Positions 16,511 through 23,328 of a stretch of 64,000 nucleotides of DNA are shown here, piece by piece (within the stretch, counting starts at the first letter, position 1; each line of letters opens with the position of its first letter). The notes under the pieces were generated by a model that worked only from the letters and a program-made list of their open reading frames with translations, was not told the DNA's origin and made no database searches. The DNA lies in the NCBI GenBank assembly GCA_036267955.1, contig DATAVB010000087.1:16590-80589 (forward strand). The letters run 5' to 3'. Origin of the DNA: DATAVB01 sp036267955. Lineage in GTDB: Bacteria; Actinomycetota; Actinomycetes; Mycobacteriales; QHCD01. A program made the translations under genes and the position numbers.

Positions 16511-16538
16511 TACAACTCCAATCCTAAGTGGCGGCGTG

Positions 16539-18062
16539 TTAGATCTGCGTTGCGGCCGGCGCTACGGCCCTGTCTGGCTCCTCGTTCAACTTCGTCGTCT
16601 CGGTTGACCTGTAGAGACCTTCGAATAATTCGACGGGATCATCTCGTCGGTCAGAGATCCGCTCGCCATCTACGCCGGGGTCATCTTGCTGAGCAAACTG
16701 CTCAATGCCGACACCCTCGGACTCCTGCTCGTCCTGAGATGACAAAGCTGTCGAAGGAAGTTGCGGAGGGACATCGATCTCAGCGATGTCCTCCGGCTCA
16801 GGATGCCGAAGCCTTGGCGGACTGGCCGACCAGGGCTTGAGATTCTGAACAACCTCACCGTAGAACTTGTCGACCAATTCGAAGACTGAACCCACGAATG
16901 AGCCCTTCCCTTGACCCCGCTTCGTCCCTGCAACACTTCCAATCGCGATCTGGAACTTCCGAATCTCTCGCTTCTGGTCGTCGAGGAGGAGCGTCGGATC
17001 CTGTCTGAGGTCCCGTAGGAGCTCGGACCGGCTCGCGCCACGCGACCAAGGCGTAAATGCGTCTATCCGAACGTCCTCGGGAGCATCGCGTAATTGTCGG
17101 AGCAGCCAGTTGATTCTCGTCAACGGACGGCCCTCACGGGGTGCGCCAACCTCGACAAAGCACAGTACCCGTCCGGCGCGGAGGTCTGCGCTGATGTTGA
17201 TGGGTGCAACTGTGTTTGGCACATTGAGCGTGCCGCTCATCGTGCCCGAGGCGCTCAGGGACGCCGCTTGGGACTGCAACCGTAGTGCTGGCTCGGCCTG
17301 CTCTCGCCTGGTCAGCGACGGCTGGACTTCCATTCCGAGCACACGACCCATTCGCATTCCGATAAAGCGGATGAGCTGCTCCCAGCGGGTCGCGACATCT
17401 GTCGCACGATCGTCGCCGGGCAAGAGAGTCCCGGCCTTCACAGCCTCGCGGACCGGGACCCAGGCCGCACCCATGTCGTCAAAGTCAACCGCACCCGATC
17501 GGGGGTGCTCCAAATATCGAATCAACTCCGACAAGATCCAGGCCTGATCTGGGTCGCTCACATGCTGATTCGTTCTCGCCATCAGAGCCTCGGTGTGGAT
17601 CTGGCTCCAAGAGACGTGACGCAATTCGACTTTGCGGCACTTGCGCTTGTCAACCGGGGTCGGATGCATCCCTGGAGCTGCGGCAATCTGATTTGAGATC
17701 GTCACAACAGCCTGAAAGCCCTGCTCTTTAGCGATATCTAGGTAGTTTTCTAGCTGCTCAACCTGTAATTCGTTCTTCCCGGTCTTGACTTCGACCAGCG
17801 CCACCCAAGCCCGCTGACCTCGTGCTACCCGGATTAGTCCATCCGGATATAGACGTTTACCATTCAGGACAAATGGCACTTCGATGAAAGCCTCTATACC
17901 GCCGGCCGGGGCACCGAATCGTCCCGTAACTGTCCGCCCAAATTCCTTGACCGACGCTAGGACGGCTAATAGCGCCGAGGTCCCTCTGCGCTCCTGCTCT
18001 TCCGACCCAGAAATACCTGAGGTCGGAATTAGTCGAGCTGCATGCCAAGGCTCTTCCGCCAT
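16539..18062 (-). CDS. PD-(D/E)XK nuclease-like protein of unknown function
   Basis: 507 residues. Residues about 55-125 read EVPFVLNGKRLYPDGLIRV then ALVEVKTGKNELQVEQLENYLDIAKE, i.e. a Glu, Asp and E-V-K spaced as in PD-(D/E)XK phosphodiesterases. Ala-rich and mixed alpha/beta regions follow, with GAAWVPVREAVKAGTL and a beta-rich part GRVLCFVEVGAPREGRPLTRINWLLRQLRDAP. The C-terminal 100 residues are acidic and probably disordered. As I recall, similar proteins occur in other actinomycetes without an assigned function. The stretch is visibly lower in G+C than its neighbours, and it is followed by yegP. A nucleic-acid cleaving or defence role is only inference. Confidence 0.7.
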   Translation of the reverse strand: MAEEPWHAARLIPTSGISGSEEQERRGTSALLAVLASVKEFGRTVTGRFGAPAGGIEAFIEVPFVLNGKRLYPDGLIRVARGQRAWVALVEVKTGKNELQVEQLENYLDIAKEQGFQAVVTISNQIAAAPGMHPTPVDKRKCRKVELRHVSWSQIHTEALMARTNQHVSDPDQAWILSELIRYLEHPRSGAVDFDDMGAAWVPVREAVKAGTLLPGDDRATDVATRWEQLIRFIGMRMGRVLGMEVQPSLTRREQAEPALRLQSQAASLSASGTMSGTLNVPNTVAPINISADLRAGRVLCFVEVGAPREGRPLTRINWLLRQLRDAPEDVRIDAFTPWSRGASRSELLRDLRQDPTLLLDDQKREIRKFQIAIGSVAGTKRGQGKGSFVGSVFELVDKFYGEVVQNLKPWSASPPRLRHPEPEDIAEIDVPPQLPSTALSSQDEQESEGVGIEQFAQQDDPGVDGERISDRRDDPVELFEGLYRSTETTKLNEEPDRAVAPAATQI

Positions 18063-18454
18063 GTTACTTCCCCCGTCTCTCTACGAACGGGCGCAACGCT
18101 AGCGCAACTCCGCAGTCGAAGACGGCCGAACGCTGCTTTTACGATGCAATTATGCGGCCTAACAAATCATTCTGCGGCGCACCGAGGACATTGCCGGCAA
18201 TTGCGGCTGGGGTAGGCACACTGTACGAGATACGAGACTTAACGTGACATCAGCTGCGTAGAAAGGTAGATCACGGCCGCCGACTCTCCTGCCGGGCAAC
18301 CGCGCGGCGCATGGCGCATCGCGTAGGCCGACAACAAGCCCCTGAGATGGAGGTTCCGCTGCGACCGCAAGGCCTGCGCGAAGCAGGCCCACCTATGGCC
18401 GGCCTGGTGCACGACGGTCTCGTCGTCGCACCGGTCCTTGGACCTGCGACAGGG
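18063..18454. other. 392-nt gap: upstream region of the PD-(D/E)XK gene; no firm gene
   Basis: A+T-richer next to 18063-18240, where the promoter of the PD-(D/E)XK gene should lie. A minus-strand frame from GTG 18412 to TAA 18239 could encode 57 residues (including WACFAQALRSQRNLHLRG) but has no ribosome site or recognised family, so I do not call it. Confidence 0.5.
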
Positions 18455-19645
18455 TTACGACAGATTGATCCCGACCCACCGGGCAAAGCTGGAAATTGTC
18501 CCGGTCGCCCGTGTGTCACGGTCGGCCAGCGCCAGGACTGTCTCGCGCACGGCAGGATGATGGCGGGTCGATCGTGGTGCAGTCCGGCGTGCCTCGGCCA
18601 GGTCGGCGAGGCAGCGACCCCTGTCTCCCTCCAGCAACCAGGCACGGGCCTGATCGATGTGGTGATGTGCGACGCGCTCCGGTCGATCGGGATCCGCGAC
18701 CTGCACCCGGGCTCCACGACGGACGGTCTCGGCGGCGTTGTAGTTCTCCACAGGAACGGCACACCAGTGCACCACTATGTTGGTCGGTGAGGCGTCGATG
18801 TTGAAATATGGCCTGGCCGGCGGCGCGTATCGATCAGCGAGCGCACGAGCCTCAGCGAGATAATCGTCGGCGGCATCACTGTTGCCGGCCCGGGCCTGCA
18901 GTGTCGCGGCCCGCAGATCCAATTGGATAGTCATGGCGCGTCCGGCCGGCGTCATATCAAGGTGTTGACGTACCCGATCAAGGGTCCGCTGTCCGGAGGC
19001 GTAGTCCCCGAGGCCGACATGATGTGCGGCCCGGTGATATCCCGATACCGCGATACGCAACGGGTCGCCCGTGCGCGGCGCCAACTGGACGTGGCGGTCC
19101 GAGGCGACCGCAGCCAGATCGGACTGTCGGTATCGGCTGGCCAAGGATGCCGCGATCCGGTAGGCATCATGCAACGCGGCGCGCGCCTCCTCGCCCGCGC
19201 GGTCGCGATCGTCCGCCAGCAGGTACAGCTGGTGTAGCAGCTCGGGCAGATCTCGGGCCGCTGCCTCGTACCGCTGCTGGTCGATGTCTCGTCCGGCAAG
19301 GTCCAGCCGAGCCACGATCGCCACCAGTCCCGGCGGATCGGCCTCGGGCCGCGGGTCATCGTAGGCGTCCAACGCGACCCGCAGCGCAGCGCTGACCGCG
19401 CGGTCGGCGGCTGGATTCTCCAGCATCTCCGGATCGCCCGTGCCATAGAGGTATGTCAGGCCAACCCCGAGAACCCTGGCAGAAGCCGCGACGAATGCAG
19501 CCGACGGCGGCACAGAGCCCTGCTCAACCTTCTTTATCAGCGATATGGAGAAATGCACACGACTGGACAGCTGCGCCTGGGTCAGTCCCTGCAGCTTGCG
19601 TACATGCCGCAGCCGTACGCCAACCCCCTCCTGCGCGTCCGGCAC
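18455..19645 (-). CDS. XRE-family regulator with TPR-like C terminus
   Basis: About 396 residues from GTG 19645, which has GAGGTGG 6 nt upstream; an upstream GTG at 19690 would add 15 residues. N-terminal helix-turn-helix is GVRLRHVRKLQGLTQAQLSSRVHFSISLIKKVEQG. The rest is helical repeats (YEAAARDLPELLHQLYLLADD, AARAALHDAYRIAASLA, HHIDQARAWLLEGDRGRCLADLAEARR), like the tetratricopeptide helix-turn-helix proteins frequent in actinomycetes. Divergent from a zinc-ribbon microprotein whose start is 92 nt away, as often seen for this family. Regulated process unknown. Confidence 0.85.
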   Translation of the reverse strand: MPDAQEGVGVRLRHVRKLQGLTQAQLSSRVHFSISLIKKVEQGSVPPSAAFVAASARVLGVGLTYLYGTGDPEMLENPAADRAVSAALRVALDAYDDPRPEADPPGLVAIVARLDLAGRDIDQQRYEAAARDLPELLHQLYLLADDRDRAGEEARAALHDAYRIAASLASRYRQSDLAAVASDRHVQLAPRTGDPLRIAVSGYHRAAHHVGLGDYASGQRTLDRVRQHLDMTPAGRAMTIQLDLRAATLQARAGNSDAADDYLAEARALADRYAPPARPYFNIDASPTNIVVHWCAVPVENYNAAETVRRGARVQVADPDRPERVAHHHIDQARAWLLEGDRGRCLADLAEARRTAPRSTRHHPAVRETVLALADRDTRATGTISSFARWVGINLS

Positions 19646-19737
19646 CACAACCCACCTCGCAGAACGGTCTTTGTCCCTCCATCGTCGCACAGTCAGACAC
19701 CCCCAATGCGATCAAGTGGACATAGGAGGTATGGCGG

Positions 19738-19884
19738 ATGGAACCGATACGGGAGTGTGTCGTCTGCGGAAACCGGGCCGTGTTGGAGGTGAAGCACTCG
19801 CAGTTCGGGGTGCGAATGTATTGCCGTGAGCACTTCATGCGCACTCTGCACGTGCCTCCTGGTAGCGCCGTCAGGTGGATATAG
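19738..19884 (+). CDS. Zinc-ribbon-like microprotein (48 aa)
   Basis: ATG 19738 with a perfect AGGAGG 8 nt upstream. The protein has C-V-V-C near the N terminus and Y-C-R-E-H 18 residues later, a possible zinc site of two CxxC/CxxH-like ligands. It ends HVPPGSAVRWI. Adjacent and divergent to an XRE/TPR regulator, so it may be its target or partner. Not in any family I can name. Confidence 0.7.
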   Translation: MEPIRECVVCGNRAVLEVKHSQFGVRMYCREHFMRTLHVPPGSAVRWI

Positions 19885-19903
19885 ACCCGAGTTGTACGCG
19901 ACG

Positions 19904-20158
19904 ATGTCAAGGCGCGAGCAGATCCGCGGCCTGCGCGACAGTGCCCAGGGCGACCTGTACTTCTTCGGCGGCTCCGAGGTCGCCGCCCGGTTGATCCAGC
20001 TGGACCTGATCGATGAGTACCAGATCTTCGTGCACCCCGTCGTGCTCGGCGGCGGATCGTCGTTGTTCCCGACCGTGGACGAGCGCCGGGGCGTGTCCCT
20101 GGTCGAGACCCGGCCGTTCGGCGACGTCGTGAGCCTCCGGTACGCACGGAAGCGCTGA
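19904..20158 (+). pseudogene. C-terminal remnant of a RibD/DHFR-like reductase
   Basis: 84 codons in frame from ATG 19904. From EQIRGLRDSAQGDLYFFGGSEVAARLIQLDLIDEYQIFVHPVVLGGGSSLFP to the stop this matches the C-terminal third of the RibD_C reductase family. The N-terminal about 100 residues, including the NADPH-binding strand and substrate pocket, are missing, and the sequence upstream belongs to the microprotein gene. A complete relative is present at 62228-62869. Confidence 0.85.
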
Positions 20159-20167
20159 CCCGACGCG

Positions 20168-20425
20168 TCAGGCGGTCAGGCCGCGCCGCTGCGCACCGTC
20201 CCGGTCCCGGGCCACCCGATGGGGCTCGACCGGGGTGGCGTTGGGAGCGATTTCCGACAACAGCGCATACACGCTCTCCGAGGTGAACCTGCGGTGTCCC
20301 CCGGGCGTGCGTACGCTCTCAATCCGTCCGGCCGCCGCCCAGCGGGCGACTGTCCTGGGATCCACCCAGAACAATTTCGCCACCTCGCCCGGCGTGAGCA
20401 ATCGCGTGCGTGTGTCAATAACCAT
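20168..20425 (-). CDS. BldC-like MerR-type DNA-binding protein
   Basis: 85 residues from ATG 20425. RLLTPGEVAKLFWVDPRTVARWAAAGRIESVRTPGGHRRFTSESVYALLSEI is a MerR-superfamily winged helix very close to Streptomyces BldC, including GGHRR. BldC controls developmental timing in streptomycetes by binding direct repeats. Here an extended tail (about 25 residues) follows, so it is a paralogue rather than demonstrably the orthologue. It is convergent with the RibD remnant. Confidence 0.85.
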   Translation of the reverse strand: MVIDTRTRLLTPGEVAKLFWVDPRTVARWAAAGRIESVRTPGGHRRFTSESVYALLSEIAPNATPVEPHRVARDRDGAQRRGLTA

Positions 20426-20597
20426 CGGCCTGGCTCTTCCCCGCAAACAAAGTACGGAACAGTCGGTCGCACGCCGGTAACTGCCGGTATCCACGACGTG
20501 ACGTAGTACAGCACCGCGCGCTTGAGGTGTCCGCGGAATCCGATTCATTACGCCGAAATCCGATTCGACTGAGCCGCACGGCCGCACGGGCATTCGA

Positions 20598-21263
20598 TCA
20601 ATGGCGTCCGCGATGTGGCGCCGGTATCACCACCACCGGACATGCCGAGTGGGTAACGAGATGCTGGCTGATCGAGCCGAGCAAGGCGCCGGCGAATTCG
20701 CCATGGCCACGGGATCCGACCACCAGAAGATCAGATTCCGTCACCGCGTCGAGCAATACCACTGCCGCATGCCCTTCGACCACCTCCTGCGTGATGACGA
20801 CCGGGTGGGCATCATTAGAGACCTTGGCAACGGCGACATCCAACACATTTCGCACCGCCGCCTCGGTATCGACGCGACCACCCGGGATCGGCTCACCGGC
20901 ATGCGAGCCGCCTGGCACGTCAACACCCTCGGAGCCGGTCGGCGCCGCGCCCGACATGCCTGGCATCCCGGCGCCGTAGCTCAGCGGGAGCATGGTGCTC
21001 CGACCCGGCCCGGGATCGCCCCAGTGCGGATGAAACTGCCACGCGAGGACGACATGCACAGTGGTTCCCCGCACCCGCCCCTCGGCCACCGCCCATCGCA
21101 GCGCCATCAGTGATCCTTCCGAACCGTCCACGCCGACCACCACACGGCCCGGCGGCAGCGCAGGATCCACGAACTGGGACGCGGGAGATGGGTTGTGGGT
21201 CGTCGCGTTGTCCGTCGTCGCGTTGTCCGTCATCGCGTTGTCCGTCGTCGCGTTGTCCGCCAT
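20598..21263 (-). CDS. Universal stress protein family (UspA domain)
   Basis: 221 residues. After an unusual 22-residue N terminus made of DNATT-like pentapeptides, the domain begins GRVVVGVDGSEGSLMALRWAVAEG and ends DLLVVGSRGHGEFAGALLGSISQHLVTHSACPVVVI, which holds the ATP-binding G-x2-G-x9-G motif. A Gly/Pro-rich insertion of about 45 residues separates the first two strands. Cytosolic, role probably in nucleotide-dependent stress adaptation. Transcribed away from DUF1684. Confidence 0.92.
   Translation of the reverse strand: MADNATTDNAMTDNATTDNATTHNPSPASQFVDPALPPGRVVVGVDGSEGSLMALRWAVAEGRVRGTTVHVVLAWQFHPHWGDPGPGRSTMLPLSYGAGMPGMSGAAPTGSEGVDVPGGSHAGEPIPGGRVDTEAAVRNVLDVAVAKVSNDAHPVVITQEVVEGHAAVVLLDAVTESDLLVVGSRGHGEFAGALLGSISQHLVTHSACPVVVIPAPHRGRH
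21205..21263. repeat. Four tandem 15-bp repeats encoding the Usp N terminus
   Basis: Units at 21205-21219, 21220-21234, 21235-21249 and 21250-21263 read GCGTTGTCCGTC with minor changes (plus strand). Being multiples of 15, gains or losses would keep the reading frame. They encode repeats of D-N-A-T/M-T. Confidence 0.85.
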
Positions 21264-21357
21264 AGCCTCAGTGTGGTCGCGTCGGGTCCCGCACGACAGC
21301 AGCCTTTGGCCTAAGGTTCCTCGACCGTCGGCCCGCGAACGGCTTCAGGGGGCCGTT

Positions 21358-22173
21358 TCAGGGCCGGCGCTCGTACGGAATCTTTTCGCCGGCCTCGACG
21401 CCGATGCTCAACTGGTTCTCCGCCGGGGGCAGCGGGCAGGTCGCCAGATCGGTGTACGCACACGGCAGATTCGCGGCCCGATTGAAGTCGAGCACGACCG
21501 CACCATCCGCGTCCGGCGTGCCGACCTGGAGCGCCCGGTTGGCCGCATAGGTCGTGACACCCGACGTGGCATCGGTGAAGAGCACCATCAGGCTGCCCGG
21601 TTCCTTGCCGTTGAATGCGGTCAACCGGAAGGTCTGGCCGGAAAGGTCGAACTCGATCTGTCCGGGGCTGTTGTACACGTGCTGCAGGCCCTCAACCGCG
21701 GCACCGACGGTGATGTCCCGCGGCGCGGAGAAAGGCGTGAAGCGGCCCGCCACCACCCATTCCGGGCTCGGCGGGAAGGTCGGGGTGCCGGCGAAGTTGG
21801 TCAGCAGCGCATTGTCCGGATGGCGCGGCCGGAGGATGTCGTATCCGCCGCGTTTCGCCACCTCCACCACAGCATCGCCGAAGGCCGCGGTACGTCCCCC
21901 GCGTTCGGGGATCACGCCGAAGTTGAATTCGCCGTGCACCGCCTCGCCGTCGACAACGAGCTCTGCACCCTCGGCCAGTCGGACCTGCACGCCGTTCGCG
22001 TCGGTGCGCCATGAGCCGGGCAGACCGTCGAACCGCTGGTCGTCCTCGTTCAGCCAGTGCAGCGCGGTAATCGCCAGGAAGCCGTGCGGGTCGGCGAGGT
22101 GCGCCTCGTGCTGCCGGTGCCACTCGTGCCATTCCGCTACGAACGTGGTGCGGTCGGTCTCTGCAACGGTCAT
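21358..22173 (-). CDS. DUF1684 domain protein
   Basis: 271 residues. WHEWHRQHEAHLADPHGFLAITALHWLNEDDQRFDGLPGSW and FTAFNGKEP, DFNRAANLPCAYTDLATCPLPPAENQLSIGVEAGEK are the conserved segments of DUF1684. The invariant N-R-A-x-N-P-x-x-A-Y and C-P-x-P-P motifs near the C terminus are intact. Cytosolic, no known reaction, common in actinobacteria. Confidence 0.92.
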   Translation of the reverse strand: MTVAETDRTTFVAEWHEWHRQHEAHLADPHGFLAITALHWLNEDDQRFDGLPGSWRTDANGVQVRLAEGAELVVDGEAVHGEFNFGVIPERGGRTAAFGDAVVEVAKRGGYDILRPRHPDNALLTNFAGTPTFPPSPEWVVAGRFTPFSAPRDITVGAAVEGLQHVYNSPGQIEFDLSGQTFRLTAFNGKEPGSLMVLFTDATSGVTTYAANRALQVGTPDADGAVVLDFNRAANLPCAYTDLATCPLPPAENQLSIGVEAGEKIPYERRP

Positions 22174-22259
22174 CTCGTCTCCCGGTTGTCCGACGCCAAC
22201 CTTCAGGTCAGCACCGGACCCGCCCGGAACCTTCCCGTCCCCGCGGAAACAGGATCGCG

Positions 22260-23312
22260 CTAGCGACGGGACGTCACCGGCTCGAACGTCCGGCTGAACT
22301 GCCAGTCGGTCTGCGGCACCTGCGACCGGGCGGTGGTGTCACGCTGCACGTTCCAGAACGAGACCTCGGCCAGGTGCCGCGCGAGCGCCCACTGGGCGAC
22401 GACCGACGCGTCGGCCGTGGTGAGCGTCTCGCACGGGCCGAAGTCGTCCCGGCCGATGTCCTCGGTGACGCCGATCATCCGCCACAGCCGGCCGTCCGTT
22501 GTATGCGGATAGATCTGACGCAGGGTGCGCAGCAGGTGGCCAGCGGCGGTAATGGTGTCGGCGGCCATCTCGTGCGCCGGGCCGGTGCCCGCCGCGCATG
22601 CGTTTGACTGGTCATCGTAATAGTCGAACGTCATCACGTTGACCACGTCGATCCGCGCATGGTTGGCCACCGCGTTACGCAACAGATGCACACCCCCGCT
22701 GTCCAGGCCGCTGACATTGGTCGGGATCGTGTAGACGAACTGCACGGTCCGGTGCACCCGGTGCGCCCATTTCTCGACCAGGTTGATCGCCTTGTTGCGA
22801 CGGTCGATGCCGGGCCGGTTGGCCGGCGCGTTGATCGAGTCCTCCTCGACGTCGAAGTCGAGCCGGGTCACGTTGTAGGTCGTGATGACCCGCTCGTACT
22901 CCCGCGCGATCGCGCCCACATCCGGGCAGCTGTCGGCGAGCTCGGTGTTGCTCGTGTCGGCGTCCGAGCCGCCGAAGGACGGAACGACGTCGCCGCCGGC
23001 GGCCCGTAATGCGGCTATGCCGGCGCCGTAGGTCGACCAGGCCACCGGCGTGGTGGGGTCACCGTTCCAGTCGACGGTGCAGGATCCGGTCTCGGCAGTC
23101 TGCAGGAATGCCAGCGTCAGATAGCGGGCGCCGGAATTCTTCGCCGTTGCCGCGATGGTGTCGGCCGGATCGAAATAGTACGGCGCGAACACATGCGCCG
23201 GAATTGTTGCCCGGCGACCCTGATTGGCCTGATTCGCCTGCGCGGAAGGAGAAACGCCGACCAGCAGGACGATTACGCCGGCAACAGCGACGAACAGTCG
23301 CGACCGCATCAT
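22260..23312 (-). CDS. Secreted GH18 chitinase-like hydrolase
   Basis: About 350 residues from ATG 23312, with GGAAGG upstream. Sec signal peptide RLFVAVAGVIVLLVGVSPSAQA. The GH18 catalytic signature is RLDFDVEEDS (DxxDxDxE-type, the final Glu being the proton donor), with MTFDYYDD and SFWNVQRD later. It follows the GH9 gene by 16 nt and the start lies just behind it, so the pair is an operon. The absence of added binding modules suggests a compact chitin- or peptidoglycan-type hydrolase. Confidence 0.9.
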   Translation of the reverse strand: MMRSRLFVAVAGVIVLLVGVSPSAQANQANQGRRATIPAHVFAPYYFDPADTIAATAKNSGARYLTLAFLQTAETGSCTVDWNGDPTTPVAWSTYGAGIAALRAAGGDVVPSFGGSDADTSNTELADSCPDVGAIAREYERVITTYNVTRLDFDVEEDSINAPANRPGIDRRNKAINLVEKWAHRVHRTVQFVYTIPTNVSGLDSGGVHLLRNAVANHARIDVVNVMTFDYYDDQSNACAAGTGPAHEMAADTITAAGHLLRTLRQIYPHTTDGRLWRMIGVTEDIGRDDFGPCETLTTADASVVAQWALARHLAEVSFWNVQRDTTARSQVPQTDWQFSRTFEPVTSRR

Positions 23313-23328
23313 CAATGCACCTTCCTGG

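Noticed and set aside
18239..18412. 57-residue frame after the XRE gene
   Set aside because: No ribosome site or recognisable family, and it is not supported by codon bias that I can judge by eye.
20168..20593. Longer N terminus for the BldC-like protein
   Set aside because: The region upstream of ATG 20425 does not resemble BldC and includes low-complexity sequence.
21205..21263. Short tandem repeats as a CRISPR array
   Set aside because: Units are 15 bp and contiguous with no spacers, and they lie inside a coding sequence.
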